Shown here piece by piece: positions 8,799-19,723 of a DNA stretch of 64,000 nucleotides (position 1 is its first letter; every line of letters begins with the position of its first letter). This stretch comes from Sinomonas notoginsengisoli (GTDB lineage Bacteria > Actinomycetota > Actinomycetes > Actinomycetales > Micrococcaceae): assembly GCF_021554725.1 (NCBI RefSeq), contig NZ_JAIZDP010000013.1:1-64000 (forward strand), read 5' to 3'. The notes under the pieces were generated by a model. The model ran no database searches. It had not been told where the DNA came from and was given only the letters and a program-made list of their open reading frames with translations. A program made the translations under genes and the position numbers.

Positions 8799-10106
8799 GT
8801 GACCCCCACCACTCCTACCGTGTCCGCAGTCAGCAACCTGCCGCTGAGTGAGGTCGACCCCGAGATCGCAGCTGTCCTCGAGCAGGAGCTCGGCCGCCAG
8901 CGCGACACCCTCGAGATGATTGCCTCCGAGAACTTCGCACCGCGCGCAGTCATGGAGGCGCAGGGCTCCGTGCTGACCAACAAGTACGCGGAAGGGTACC
9001 CCGGCAAGCGGTACTACGGGGGCTGCGAATACGTCGACGTTGCCGAGAATCTTGCGATCAGCCGCGTCAAGTCCCTCTTCGGCGCCGAATTCGCGAATGT
9101 CCAGCCGCACTCCGGCGCCCAGGCCAATGCCGCGGCGCTCTCGGCGATGATCAACCCGGGCGACAAGATCCTGGGCCTCTCGCTCGCGCACGGCGGGCAC
9201 CTCACGCACGGTATGAAGCTCAACTTCTCGGGCAAGCTCTACCAGGTGGCCGCCTATCAGGTCGAAGAGGACACGTTCCGCGTTGACATGGACAAGCTGC
9301 GCGAGCAGGCACTGGCCGAGCGTCCGCAGGTGATCATCGCGGGATGGTCGGCCTACCCCCGCCAGCTCGATTTCGCCGCGTTCCGTTCGATCGCCGACGA
9401 GGTTGGCGCGTACCTCTGGACTGACATGGCCCACTTCGCCGGCCTCGTGGCCGCCGGCCTGCACCCGTCTCCCGTCCCGCACTCCCATGTCGTGACCTCT
9501 ACGGTGCACAAGACGCTCGCGGGCCCCCGCTCCGGCGTGATCCTTGCCAAGGAGGAACTCGGCAAGAAGATCAACTCGAACGTCTTCCCGGGCCAGCAGG
9601 GCGGACCGCTCATGCACGTCATCGCGGCCAAGGCCGTGGCGTTCAGGATTGCTGCGTCGGACGAGTTCAAGGAGCGCCAGGAGCGCACGCTCGAGGGCGC
9701 CAGGATTATCGCGGACAGGCTCAGCCAGAAGGACGTCGCAGATGCCGGCGTGTCCGTCCTCACCGGCGGAACCGACGTGCACCTCGTGCTCGTGGATCTG
9801 CGCAACTCCGCCCTCGACGGACAGCAGGCCGAGGACCTCCTCCACGAGGTCGGCATCACGGTGAACCGCAATGCCGTCCCGTTCGATCCCCGCCCGCCGA
9901 TGGTCACCTCGGGCCTGCGCATCGGCACCCCTGCGCTTGCCACCCGCGGGTTCGGCGCGGCCGAGTTCACCGAGGTCGCCGATATCATCGCGACCGCGCT
10001 CAAGGTCGGGGCAGGCTCCGGGCCTTCCAGCGTGGAGTCCCTCCGCGGGCGCGTGGACACGCTCGCACAGGAATTCCCCCTCTACCCCGGACACGAGGAG
10101 TGGTGA
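8799..10106 (+). CDS. glyA: Serine hydroxymethyltransferase
   Basis: 435 aa. PLP enzyme converting serine and THF to glycine and 5,10-methylene-THF. Recognisable by the N-terminal [35 protein letters not shown], and the PLP-lysine motif [13 protein letters not shown] with Lys238. Start GTG 8799 follows AGGAG by five bases. Eight bases separate its stop from folD, so the two are co-transcribed under the ZTP riboswitch. Confidence 0.97.
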   Translation: MTPTTPTVSAVSNLPLSEVDPEIAAVLEQELGRQRDTLEMIASENFAPRAVMEAQGSVLTNKYAEGYPGKRYYGGCEYVDVAENLAISRVKSLFGAEFANVQPHSGAQANAAALSAMINPGDKILGLSLAHGGHLTHGMKLNFSGKLYQVAAYQVEEDTFRVDMDKLREQALAERPQVIIAGWSAYPRQLDFAAFRSIADEVGAYLWTDMAHFAGLVAAGLHPSPVPHSHVVTSTVHKTLAGPRSGVILAKEELGKKINSNVFPGQQGGPLMHVIAAKAVAFRIAASDEFKERQERTLEGARIIADRLSQKDVADAGVSVLTGGTDVHLVLVDLRNSALDGQQAEDLLHEVGITVNRNAVPFDPRPPMVTSGLRIGTPALATRGFGAAEFTEVADIIATALKVGAGSGPSSVESLRGRVDTLAQEFPLYPGHEEW

Positions 10107-10113
10107 GGCGCCG

Positions 10114-11019
10114 ATGACGACCCAGCCAACAAGCAACGCCGTCGTCCTTGACGGCAAGAAGGCGTCCGCCGAGATCAAGGCCGAGCTCGCCGAGCGCATC
10201 GCTGCCCTCGAGGCCCGCGGCGTGACCCCCGGCATCGCGACGGTCCTTGTGGGGGCCGACCCCGCCTCGCAGCTGTACGTGGGCATGAAGCACAAGCAGT
10301 CCAAGGCGATCGGGATGAACTCGATCCAAAAGGAGCTGCCCGCGGACGCCACGCAGGCGCAGGTTGAGGCCCTCATCGACGAGCTCAATGCGGACCCGAC
10401 GTGCCACGGGTACATCGTGCAGCTGCCGCTGCCCAAGCACATCGACACCGACGCGATCCTCGAGCGCATCGACCCGGCGAAGGACGCGGACGGGCTCCAC
10501 CCGACCAACCTCGGAAGGCTCGTGCTCAATGTCAATGGCAAGATCGAGACGCCGCTGCCGTGCACGCCACGCGGGGTCATCGAGCTCCTGCTGCGCAACG
10601 ACTACGACCTCAAGGGCAAGCATGTGGTCGTGGTGGGCCGCGGAGTGACCATTGGCCGGCCGATGCCGCTCCTGCTCACCCGGCGCGAGATCAACGCGAC
10701 CGTCACGATCGTCCACACGGGCACCCCGGACATGGCCCAGTATCTGCGCCAGGCGGACGTGATCGTCTCCGGTGCGGGCGTCAAGCACATCGTCAAGCCC
10801 GAGGACGTCAAGCCCGGCGCGGCCGTGCTGGACGTGGGCGTGACCCGCGAGGACGATCCCGAAACCGGCAAGTCGAAGGTGTACGGCGACGTCCACCCCG
10901 ATGTTGCCAACGTGGCCGGGTACATGTCCCCGAACCCCGGAGGTGTCGGCCCGATGACCGTGGCACTGCTCATGACCAACGTGGTCGAGGCCGCTGAGCG
11001 GGCTGCGGGCCTCGCCTGA
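10114..11019 (+). CDS. folD: Bifunctional methylene-THF dehydrogenase / methenyl-THF cyclohydrolase
   Basis: 301 aa. Interconverts 5,10-methylene-THF and 10-formyl-THF with NADP. Shows [14 protein letters not shown] with the catalytic Tyr/Lys pair, [23 protein letters not shown], and the dinucleotide-binding [19 protein letters not shown] 10114 is used because GAGGAG, embedded in the end of glyA, precedes it. Completes a riboswitch-controlled glyA-folD operon that makes C1 units from serine and ends at a long perfect hairpin. Confidence 0.97.
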   Translation: MTTQPTSNAVVLDGKKASAEIKAELAERIAALEARGVTPGIATVLVGADPASQLYVGMKHKQSKAIGMNSIQKELPADATQAQVEALIDELNADPTCHGYIVQLPLPKHIDTDAILERIDPAKDADGLHPTNLGRLVLNVNGKIETPLPCTPRGVIELLLRNDYDLKGKHVVVVGRGVTIGRPMPLLLTRREINATVTIVHTGTPDMAQYLRQADVIVSGAGVKHIVKPEDVKPGAAVLDVGVTREDDPETGKSKVYGDVHPDVANVAGYMSPNPGGVGPMTVALLMTNVVEAAERAAGLA

Positions 11020-11041
11020 CGCGCACGCTCACCCCACCACA

Positions 11042-11090
11042 GCAACGGGCGACGGCGGCACTCACCTTGAGTGCCGCCGTCGCCCGTTGC
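11042..11090. terminator. Perfect 23-bp hairpin after folD
   Basis: Arms 11042-11064 and 11068-11090 are perfectly complementary over 23 bases around a 3-base loop. No strong T tract follows. Placed 22 bases after the folD stop. Confidence 0.85.
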
Positions 11091-11107
11091 CGTTGTCCCC
11101 AAACGCC

Positions 11108-11144
11108 GTGTGGCCACGTCCGCAGACTGCGGACGTGGCCACAC
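11108..11144. terminator. Perfect 17-bp hairpin before the MFS gene 3' end
   Basis: Arms 11108-11124 and 11128-11144 pair perfectly over 17 bases around loop GAC. It probably ends the minus-strand MFS gene, giving one hairpin per direction back to back. Confidence 0.8.
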
Positions 11145-11175
11145 AAGGTGCCGGGCAGTGGCTGGGCCTGAGGTG

Positions 11176-12561
11176 TCAGGCCTTGGCCGGGGCCTTCTCC
11201 GCCGAGCGGTTCGGGGCGAACATCGTCGAGCCGCTGGCCTGCTCGGCCTCGTGGTCCGGACCGAGCGGGATGCCGCGGCGATCGCGGAGCATGAGGACCG
11301 CGGCGATGGAGACGAGGACCGTGATCAGCAGGTAGACGGAGATCGACACGGTGGATCCGGTTGACTGCAGGAGCGCCTGGGCGATGGTCGGGGCGAATGC
11401 GCCGCCGAGAATCGCGCCGATCGCGTACGAGATCGAGACGCCGGAGAAGCGCACGGAGGCGGGGAAGATCTCGGAGTACCACGCAGCCTGCGGGCCATAC
11501 GTCAGGCCCAGGCCAATCGAGAAGAGGATCAGGCCCGTGTAGAGCGCTCCCACGGTCCCCTGGTTCACGAAGAAGAACACGACGAAGGCCATGACTGCCT
11601 GGATCGCGAACCCGATGAGGTAGGTGTTGCGCCGGCCGATCGTGTCTGCGAGGTAGCCCGCGGCGAGCGTCGAGAAGAACCAGACGGCCGCCGCGACGGT
11701 GACCGCGAGGAGCACTGCGGTGGCGTCCATCTTGAGCTTGCCGGTTGCGTAGCCCTGGAGGAAGCCGCCGGTGGTCATGTAGCCGGCAGCGTTGTTGCCC
11801 ACGAACACGAGCGCGGCGAGGATCACGAGGTGCCAGTGCTTGCGGAACAGCGCGACGATCGGGACCTTGGTCTGCTGGCCGCGCTCGGCGATCTCGGTGA
11901 ACACTGGGCTCTCCTCGACGGAGCGGCGCACCATGTACCCGACCGCGATGAGCACCACACTGAGCAGGAACGGCACGCGCCAGCCCCAGTCGATGAACGC
12001 CTGGCCGGGGGAGACCAGGCCGGTCATGATCGCCATCACGCCCGAGGCGAGGAGCATGCCGAGCGGCACGCCGAGCTGTGGGAAGGCGCCGGCACGGCCA
12101 CGTCGATCCGCCGGGGCGTGCTCCACGGCCATGAGCACCGCCCCGCCCCACTCGCCGCCGGCGGAGATGCCCTGGAGGATGCGGAGCAGGAGCAGGAGGA
12201 TCGGTGCGGCGATGCGGATCTGGGCGAACGTGGGCAGGACGCCGATCAACGTCGTCGCCGCACCCATGAGGATGAGCGTGATCACGAGCATCGCGCGGCG
12301 GCCGATGACATCGCCGAAGTGCCCCGCGAGGAACGCGCCGAGCGGGCGGAAGAGGAACGAGATGCCGACCGTGGCGAAGGAGAGCAGCAGGCCGATCTCC
12401 TCGCCGGCTGGCTTGAAGAAGAGCTGGGCGAAGACGAGCCCGGCGCCTGTGGCGTAGATGAAGAAGTCGTACCACTCGATCGTGGTGCCGATGATCGTCG
12501 CGAGCGCGACGCGTCGCTGGTTTGCCGCGGAAGATGCGGCGGGGGCGGCGGGAGTAGCCAT
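11176..12561 (-). CDS. MFS transporter, metabolite:H+ symporter family
   Basis: 461 aa with about 12 membrane segments. The opening ATIIGTTIEWYDFFIYATGA is the hallmark of the metabolite:H+ symporter group (ShiA, ProP, KgtP), and FRPLGAFLAGHFGDVIGRR and ISAGGEWGGAVLMAVEHAP are further family signatures. Such carriers import shikimate, alpha-ketoglutarate, citrate or betaines by proton symport; the substrate is not deducible. The C terminus is cytoplasmic. A LysR gene is divergent across about 220 bases, the usual arrangement for a regulator controlling its transporter. Confidence 0.9.
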   Translation of the reverse strand: MATPAAPAASSAANQRRVALATIIGTTIEWYDFFIYATGAGLVFAQLFFKPAGEEIGLLLSFATVGISFLFRPLGAFLAGHFGDVIGRRAMLVITLILMGAATTLIGVLPTFAQIRIAAPILLLLLRILQGISAGGEWGGAVLMAVEHAPADRRGRAGAFPQLGVPLGMLLASGVMAIMTGLVSPGQAFIDWGWRVPFLLSVVLIAVGYMVRRSVEESPVFTEIAERGQQTKVPIVALFRKHWHLVILAALVFVGNNAAGYMTTGGFLQGYATGKLKMDATAVLLAVTVAAAVWFFSTLAAGYLADTIGRRNTYLIGFAIQAVMAFVVFFFVNQGTVGALYTGLILFSIGLGLTYGPQAAWYSEIFPASVRFSGVSISYAIGAILGGAFAPTIAQALLQSTGSTVSISVYLLITVLVSIAAVLMLRDRRGIPLGPDHEAEQASGSTMFAPNRSAEKAPAKA

Positions 12562-12784
12562 GCGGGATGTCCTTGCTCATCGGCATCGTCACCGATGCCT
12601 CACGGTGCGGCGCGGCCGCGGGGAACGGGGTGCCAGCGGCCCGAGACGGGGAGCAGGCGGTGGGTGATGGTCCACCTATCGTGGCCCCCGTCACTTCCAA
12701 ATGTAAACTTCAGATATCCGCAGATATACTTTGATTCGACTTAAGTTCGATTGCTCCGGACTCTTTTCCTTGGAGGAAGCATTC
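12562..12784. promoter_or_regulatory. Divergent promoter region between MFS and LysR genes
   Basis: The region is locally AT-rich near 12700-12750 against a very GC-rich background. It contains a direct repeat CAGATAT (CAGATATCCGCAGATATAC, about 12711-12729), a candidate LysR-type operator. No T-N11-A site was assigned with confidence. Confidence 0.4.
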
Positions 12785-13768
12785 ATGGCAGAGGTGACTC
12801 TCCGGCAGCTTGAGCTGTTCGCCGCGCTGCCGGACTTCGAAACGCTCAGCGCGGCCGCGGTTCACCTGCACATCTCTGAATCCGCCCTCTCACAGGCCAT
12901 CACGGGCCTCGAGCGGACGGTGGGGGAGCAGCTGTGCGTGCGCCGGAAGGCCCGCGGCCTGGCCTTGACCCCAGCCGGGCAGCACTTCGCCCATCAGGCC
13001 CGCCGGATCCTTGCTGACACGCGCGAGCTCGTCCTCGATGCGCAGCGCGGCGGCGACCTGCGGGGACCAGTCAAGCTCGGCTGCTTCGCGAGCTTTGCCA
13101 CCAGCGTGGTCCCCGAACTCCTCGACGGCTTCCCGCGCCGCTACCCCGGGGTTGACCTCGAGATCACCGTGGGGACGAACGACGACCTGCTGCCGGCGCT
13201 GGAATCAGGCAAGCTCGACGTGGCGATCATGTATGACATGTACCTGCCCGTCGGGTACCGACAGCGCAGGATCTATGCCACGGAACTCGAGGCGCACCTC
13301 CACCCCGACCATCCGCTCGCGGCACAGGCCACGGTGGACCTTGCCGACCTCGCGGACGAGCCGCTCATCCACTACGAGGCCAGCCCGAGTACCGTCAACA
13401 CCGTGCAGGCGTTCGCCGCCCGAGGGCTCACCCCAAGGATCGTGGCGAGGGTCCCGCAGATCATCCTCGTCCAGGCGCTCGTGGGCCGCGGCGTGGGATA
13501 CGGCCTGCTCATGTCCCGTCCGAACGTCCTTCCGATGAGCATCGAGGGCCGTCCGCTCGCGGTCCGCACCCTCGACCCACCCACGACTCGCACGCACGTC
13601 GTGGGGATTTGGCCCGAGGACATGGCCCTCACGCCGCGCGCCGCCGCTCTCCTCGACTATGCGGTCGAGAAGCTCGGCTGCTACGGCCAGCCGGAGACGC
13701 ACGACGCCGCGGGGCCGGCGCTCGCGGCCAGTCCGCATCACGCCGGCTCCGCCACCGCGCGGGAGTAG
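12785..13768 (+). CDS. LysR family transcriptional regulator
   Basis: 327 aa. N-terminal winged helix-turn-helix (residues about 3-62: LRQLELFAALPDF, LHISESALSQAITGLE, ALTPAGQHFAHQARRIL) and a C-terminal periplasmic-binding-type effector domain (GPVKLGCFASFATSVVPELL). ATG 12785 follows GGAGG at a good distance; an ATG at 12731 would add 18 residues but has no ribosome site. Presumed regulator of the divergent MFS transporter, responding to its substrate or a derivative; inferred from arrangement only. Confidence 0.9.
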   Translation: MAEVTLRQLELFAALPDFETLSAAAVHLHISESALSQAITGLERTVGEQLCVRRKARGLALTPAGQHFAHQARRILADTRELVLDAQRGGDLRGPVKLGCFASFATSVVPELLDGFPRRYPGVDLEITVGTNDDLLPALESGKLDVAIMYDMYLPVGYRQRRIYATELEAHLHPDHPLAAQATVDLADLADEPLIHYEASPSTVNTVQAFAARGLTPRIVARVPQIILVQALVGRGVGYGLLMSRPNVLPMSIEGRPLAVRTLDPPTTRTHVVGIWPEDMALTPRAAALLDYAVEKLGCYGQPETHDAAGPALAASPHHAGSATARE

Positions 13769-13856
13769 GCCTACAAGTCGAAGGCCGGGTCGGCGGCGTC
13801 GTCCGGCGAAACGGCAACCTAGCGCTGGTGCCGCACACCCTGTTGTGAAAGATTCG

Positions 13857-13885
13857 TTGCCCATGTCGGAGCGCCGTACTAGGGT
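13857..13885 (+). promoter_or_regulatory. Promoter of the ABC exporter operon
   Basis: TTGCCC at 13857 and TAGGGT at 13880-13885 separated by 17 bases, a close match to the housekeeping consensus. It places the transcript start near 13892, downstream of ATG 13863, which therefore cannot be the start codon. Confidence 0.55.
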
Positions 13886-13931
13886 GCAATTTGTGTCACA
13901 GTTCGCTTCAGCACCTGCCGGGGGGAGGGCC

Positions 13932-14870
13932 GTGAACGACGCATCCCGGAGAACCGTGATCTCCGCCCAGGACCTGGTCAAGACCTACGGCGAGTTCAAC
14001 GCCGTCGACGGCATCACGTTCGAGGTGCCCGCGGGGGAGTCCTTCGGCCTGCTCGGGCCGAATGGTGCTGGCAAGTCCACGACGATGCGCATGATCGGCG
14101 GCGTCACCCGGCGCACGTCCGGACGGCTCGAGATCATGGGCCTCGATCCCGAGGAGCAGGGCCCCGAGGTCAGGGCGCACCTCGGCGTCGTGCCCCAGCA
14201 GGACAACCTCGACGAGGAACTGCGGGTCCGAGACAACCTCATCGTCTACGGGCGCTACTTCGGCCTGCCGCTGAGCTACTTGCGCCAGCGCGCCGATGAG
14301 CTGCTTTCCTTCGCCCAGCTCGAGGACAAGGCCAATGCCAAGGTCGATTCGCTCTCGGGCGGCATGAAGCGCCGCCTCACGATCGCCCGCTCGCTCGTCA
14401 ACGAGCCCAAGATCCTGCTCCTCGACGAGCCCACCACTGGCCTTGACCCGCAGGCGCGCCACGTCCTGTGGGACCGCCTCTTCCGGCTCAAGGAGGAGGG
14501 GGTCACGCTCGTCCTTACCACGCACTACATGGATGAGGCGGAGCAACTCTGCGATCGGCTCATGGTGGTCGACAAGGGCCGGATCATGGCCGAGGGGTCG
14601 CCGGCGGCCCTCATCCGCGAGCACTCGAGCCGGGAAGTGGTCGAGGTGCGCTTCGGCGCCGAGCACAATGCGGCCGCCCTCGCTGCACTCGACGGCGCAG
14701 GGGAGCGGCTCGAGCTGCTTCCCGACCGCGTGCTCATCTACACGCACGACGGCGAGTGGTCCCTCGAGCAGGTCAGCGCTCGTGGCCTGCACCCCATCAC
14801 CTCTCTCGTGCGCCGGTCCTCTCTCGAGGACGTCTTCCTTCGTCTGACGGGACGGTCCCTCATTGACTGA
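13932..14870 (+). CDS. ABC transporter ATP-binding protein (ABC-2 exporter)
   Basis: 312 aa. Walker A GPNGAGKST, signature LSGGMKRRL, Walker B ILLLDEPTTG and the switch His in LTTHYMDE are all intact; the C-terminal 80 residues are the DrrA/NodI-type extension. With the two following ABC-2 permeases it forms an exporter for drugs, lipids or polyketides, substrate unknown. GTG 13932 is chosen (GGGAGGG just before it; MNDASR-like beginnings are common in relatives), but GTG 13893, seven bases after the -10 box, is possible as a leaderless start. Confidence 0.9.
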   Translation: MNDASRRTVISAQDLVKTYGEFNAVDGITFEVPAGESFGLLGPNGAGKSTTMRMIGGVTRRTSGRLEIMGLDPEEQGPEVRAHLGVVPQQDNLDEELRVRDNLIVYGRYFGLPLSYLRQRADELLSFAQLEDKANAKVDSLSGGMKRRLTIARSLVNEPKILLLDEPTTGLDPQARHVLWDRLFRLKEEGVTLVLTTHYMDEAEQLCDRLMVVDKGRIMAEGSPAALIREHSSREVVEVRFGAEHNAAALAALDGAGERLELLPDRVLIYTHDGEWSLEQVSARGLHPITSLVRRSSLEDVFLRLTGRSLID

Positions 14871-15747
14871 GCCCCGCTCCGGCGGTTCCCCGACCGCTGC
14901 GCGCCGTGAGACCGGCCTCCTGCGCGCCCATTCGCCGGAGGTCTCCGCCGCGAAGGCCCGCCGTTGGGGCTCGTTCTACTTCGCCGAGCACATGCTGCGC
15001 AGCATGCGCGCCTACCTCGTCGCGATCGTCGTCACGAGCGTCGGCAACCCCTTCCTGTACCTCTTCTCGATGGGGGTGGGCCTCGCCTCGATCGTGGACC
15101 GGAGCCCCGGCGGGACGAGCGCGGCGTTCGACGGCGTGGGGTACCTCGCGTTCGCGGCCCCGGCGCTGCTGGTCTCGAGCGCCGTCATGACGAGCGCGAA
15201 CGAGATGATGTTCCCTGTGATGGCCGGTTTCAAGTGGCGCCGCACCTACTACGGCCCGCACGTCACGCCGCTCGTCCCGGGCCAGCTTGCCGCCGGGCAC
15301 ACCATGGCCGTCGGGGTGCGGCTCCTCGTCCAGAGCCTCGTGTTCTTCCTCATCATGCTTCTCTTCGGCGCCGCCCCCGGGCCGTGGGCGTGGCTCCTCG
15401 TGCCGATCGGCGTGCTCGCCGGCATGGCCTTCGGGGCACCGGTCATGGCGTACTCGGCCCACATCGAGCAGGAGAACTTCCAGTTCTCGATGATCCAGCG
15501 CTTCATCGTGATGCCGCTGTTCCTGTTCTCGGGCACGTTCTACCCTCTGGGCACGATGCCGGTCGGCATGCAGTGGATCGGCTGGATCTCGCCCCTGTGG
15601 CACGGGAACCAGCTTGGCCGAATCGTCTCCTACGGGCTCCAGGAGCCGGCGTGGCTCGTGGTCGTGCACGTTCTCTACCTTGTCGCTCTGGGTGCGTTCG
15701 GGGTCTGGTGGGCGCAGCGGAACTACGTGAGGAGGATGGGCAAGTGA
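14863..15747 (+). CDS. ABC-2 type permease subunit 1
   Basis: 294 aa, six membrane segments typical of the ABC-2 family (FLYLFSMGVGLASIVD, AFAAPALLVSSAVMTSA, FIVMPLFLFSGTFYPL). The TTG start at 14863 overlaps the end of the ATPase gene by eight bases, indicating translational coupling. It pairs with the next gene, which has the same fold and parallel motifs, to make a heterodimeric export channel. Confidence 0.88.
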   Translation: MTEPRSGGSPTAARRETGLLRAHSPEVSAAKARRWGSFYFAEHMLRSMRAYLVAIVVTSVGNPFLYLFSMGVGLASIVDRSPGGTSAAFDGVGYLAFAAPALLVSSAVMTSANEMMFPVMAGFKWRRTYYGPHVTPLVPGQLAAGHTMAVGVRLLVQSLVFFLIMLLFGAAPGPWAWLLVPIGVLAGMAFGAPVMAYSAHIEQENFQFSMIQRFIVMPLFLFSGTFYPLGTMPVGMQWIGWISPLWHGNQLGRIVSYGLQEPAWLVVVHVLYLVALGAFGVWWAQRNYVRRMGK

Positions 15748-16574
15748 GCATGCTGACCGACGAGGACTACGCTCTTTCGCCCAGCAGGCGGCCACTCGGC
15801 GCGCTCTACGCAGGAAACGCCGCGGCCGTGATCGAACGAGGGTTCCGCGTCATCAAGAGCCAGAACTGGATCATCCTCGTCTCCGGCTTCTTCGAGCCGG
15901 TCTTCTACCTGCTCTCGATGGGGGTGGGTCTCGGTAGCCTTGTCGGGGCGGTCCAAGGCCCGGGGGGGACGCAGGTCTCCTACGCGGCATACATCGCCCC
16001 CGCGCTGCTGGCCGTGTCCGCCATGAATGGCGCGATCTACGACTCTACCTGGAACGTGTTCTTCAAGATGCACTTCGGCAGGATCTACCAAGGGATGCTC
16101 TACACCTCTCTGGGGCCCCTCGACATCGCCATGGGCGAGATCTTCATGGCACTCTTCCGGGGGTTCCTCTATGCGCTCGGATTCACGGGGGTAATGGGCG
16201 TCATGGGGCTCATCACCACACCGTGGGCCCTCCTGCTCGTGCCGGCGTCAGTGATGGTCGCATTCGGATTCGCCTCGTTCGGCATGGCCGTGACCAGCTA
16301 CATGAAGACGTTCCAGCAGATGGACATGATCACGTTCTTCATGCTGCCGATGTTCCTGTTCTCCGCAACGTTCTATCCGCTGTCCGTGTACCCCGTGCCG
16401 GTGCAGTGGGTCGTCCAGGCGTTCCCGCTCTGGCATGGGGTGGAGCTCATGCGCCAGATCAGCATCGGGGTCTTCACCTCGGCCACGTGGCTGCACCTGG
16501 TGTATTACGCGGTCATGATCCTCGTGGGCGTCGCCTTCACCACCGGCCGACTCCGGGCCCTCTTCCTGCGCTGA
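15744..16574 (+). CDS. ABC-2 type permease subunit 2
   Basis: 276 aa. Begins at GTG 15744, which overlaps the preceding stop (GTGA) and is preceded by GGAGG. Six membrane segments with LLSMGVGLGSLVG, MFLFSATFYPLSVYPVP and a C-terminal helix. Paralogous to its neighbour; the duplicated permease pair with a single ATPase is common for actinobacterial drug or lipid exporters. Confidence 0.88.
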   Translation: MSMLTDEDYALSPSRRPLGALYAGNAAAVIERGFRVIKSQNWIILVSGFFEPVFYLLSMGVGLGSLVGAVQGPGGTQVSYAAYIAPALLAVSAMNGAIYDSTWNVFFKMHFGRIYQGMLYTSLGPLDIAMGEIFMALFRGFLYALGFTGVMGVMGLITTPWALLLVPASVMVAFGFASFGMAVTSYMKTFQQMDMITFFMLPMFLFSATFYPLSVYPVPVQWVVQAFPLWHGVELMRQISIGVFTSATWLHLVYYAVMILVGVAFTTGRLRALFLR

Positions 16575-16576
16575 CT

Positions 16577-16595
16577 GCGCCTCCGCGGGAGGCGC
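16577..16595 (+). terminator. GC-rich hairpin after the ABC operon
   Basis: GCGCCTCC (16577-16584) pairs with GGAGGCGC (16588-16595) around loop GCG, starting two bases after the permease stop. No T tract. Confidence 0.55.
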
Positions 16596-16611
16596 CCGGG
16601 CGTCTGGGAGA

Positions 16612-17154
16612 ATGGAAGGCATGCAGAGTCTCGGCCACCAGAACACGTCCCAACGCCCCGACGCCCCCGGGGCCCGCCGCGGAGGTGGGATCAGAGTGGG
16701 CGCACTCGGCCTCTCGGTCCTGGTTCTCGCGTTCCTCGTGGCGGTCATCTTCGCTGCCAACCAGAATGAGGTCATCGGCTGGATCGTCGCGATCATCTCG
16801 TTCGGGTGGCTCGTCTTCGCGCTGTTCGTCTTCACCACGGTGCGCAAGGCCGGCCGCAGGGCCCAGGAGAAATTCGAACGCGCGGCCGAGCAGCTCGGCG
16901 TGCGCGCGCCGTCGGTGGCCGGCACCTCTGTGGGTGAGGCCCGCACGGTCGACGATGCCCGCGATCTCAAGCTCGACCACTCCTTCAAGATCATTCAGGT
17001 GCAGGAGCGCGTGGTCCGCGACAACCTCGGCAAGGACAACGACCAGGTTGCGCGGGCCCTCGAGACCATCCAGATCACCGCCTCCAACGCACGGGACATG
17101 CTCCGACCCGACGACTCCGGCCCCGTCACAGGGACGGTCGTCGACGAAGGGTAG
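16612..17154 (+). CDS. Conserved actinobacterial two-helix membrane protein
   Basis: 180 aa (177 if ATG 16621 is used; a GGGAG lies before both). A basic Gly/Arg stretch is followed by two membrane segments (VLVLAFLVAVIFAAN and GWIVAIISFGWLVFALFVF, residues about 33-75) and a long cytoplasmic, partly coiled C-terminal region (RAQEKFERAAEQLG; QVARALETIQITASNARD). No catalytic motif. Function unknown. Its stop codon doubles as part of the -10 box of the next gene. Confidence 0.7.
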   Translation: MEGMQSLGHQNTSQRPDAPGARRGGGIRVGALGLSVLVLAFLVAVIFAANQNEVIGWIVAIISFGWLVFALFVFTTVRKAGRRAQEKFERAAEQLGVRAPSVAGTSVGEARTVDDARDLKLDHSFKIIQVQERVVRDNLGKDNDQVARALETIQITASNARDMLRPDDSGPVTGTVVDEG

Positions 17155-17157
17155 AGT
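17152..17157 (+). promoter_or_regulatory. -10 box overlapping the upstream stop codon
   Basis: TAGAGT starts with the TAG stop of the preceding membrane-protein gene and ends six bases before GTG 17164. A leaderless promoter for exonuclease III is predicted. Confidence 0.6.
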
Positions 17158-17163
17158 GGCTAG

Positions 17164-19054
<1,891 letters not shown>

Positions 19055-19058
19055 GGCC

Positions 19059-19631
19059 ATGCCCCAGCTTGAGGACGGTTCGCTGGGAGGGCCGCTCGCG
19101 CAGCCAGTCAGGCCGCTCGTCGGCGTGATCCTGGGCCTTCCTGAGCCGGTCGCCGAGGAGCTCCGCGCCTGGCGCGCCTCGTTCGGCGACAAGATGGCGG
19201 AAGCGATTCCCGCTCACATCACGCTCGTCACCACCACCGAGACGGACAATTGGGACGCGGCCGAGACGCACGTCCGTGCTGTCGCGTCCCGCACGGAACC
19301 GTTCCGGATCAGCCTGCGGGGCACGGGCTCGTTCCGTCCTGTGTCACCGGTCGTGTATGTGAATGTCGCAGAGGGCTTTGAGGAGTGCGTCCGCTTGCAC
19401 CGCCGGCTCCAGTGTGGGCCGCTCGCACGCGTGCTGCCCTTCCCCTTCCATCCCCACGTCACGGTTGCGCACGATCTGCCCTCCGAGAAGCTGGACGCGG
19501 CACAGGGGGCGCTCAAGTCCTATAGGGCGTCCTTCACGGTGACCAGCATGGGCCTGTACGAGCATGATGTGGACGGGTCCTGGCAGCTGAAGGAAGAGCT
19601 TGGTTTCGGTGCCGGATCAAACTCGAGGTGA
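19059..19631 (+). CDS. 2'-5' RNA ligase family (2H phosphoesterase) protein
   Basis: 190 aa. Two HxTx motifs, HITL (His53) and HVTV (His133), give the paired active-site histidines of the 2H phosphoesterase superfamily. Members cleave or ligate 2'-5' or cyclic phosphodiesters in RNA or nucleotides; the physiological substrate here is unknown. Starts four bases after trpS, suggesting coupled expression with tRNA metabolism, and is followed by a strong hairpin. Confidence 0.82.
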   Translation: MPQLEDGSLGGPLAQPVRPLVGVILGLPEPVAEELRAWRASFGDKMAEAIPAHITLVTTTETDNWDAAETHVRAVASRTEPFRISLRGTGSFRPVSPVVYVNVAEGFEECVRLHRRLQCGPLARVLPFPFHPHVTVAHDLPSEKLDAAQGALKSYRASFTVTSMGLYEHDVDGSWQLKEELGFGAGSNSR

Positions 19632-19670
19632 TCCACCGCCACTAATGGTGGCCAAGGCACGCCAAACGCG

Positions 19671-19704
19671 CCGAGGGGCGCCGCTCACGAGCGGCGCCCC
19701 TCGG
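19671..19704. terminator. Perfect 15-bp hairpin between convergent operons
   Basis: CCGAGGGGCGCCGCT (19671-19685) and its exact complement at 19690-19704, loop CACG. It lies between the 2'-5' ligase gene and the 3' end of sdhB and can serve both directions. Confidence 0.85.
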
Positions 19705-19723
19705 ACGTAGGGGAGGGGAGGCG

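Noticed and set aside
8553-10598. Long open frame (about 680 codons) antisense to glyA and folD
   Set aside because: The opposite strand holds two certain enzymes and a riboswitch; open antisense frames are expected at this GC content, and the translation is Arg/Gly/Val-rich with no family match.
13863-13931. ATG 13863 as start of the ABC exporter ATPase
   Set aside because: It lies between the -35 and -10 boxes of the likely promoter and lacks a ribosome site.
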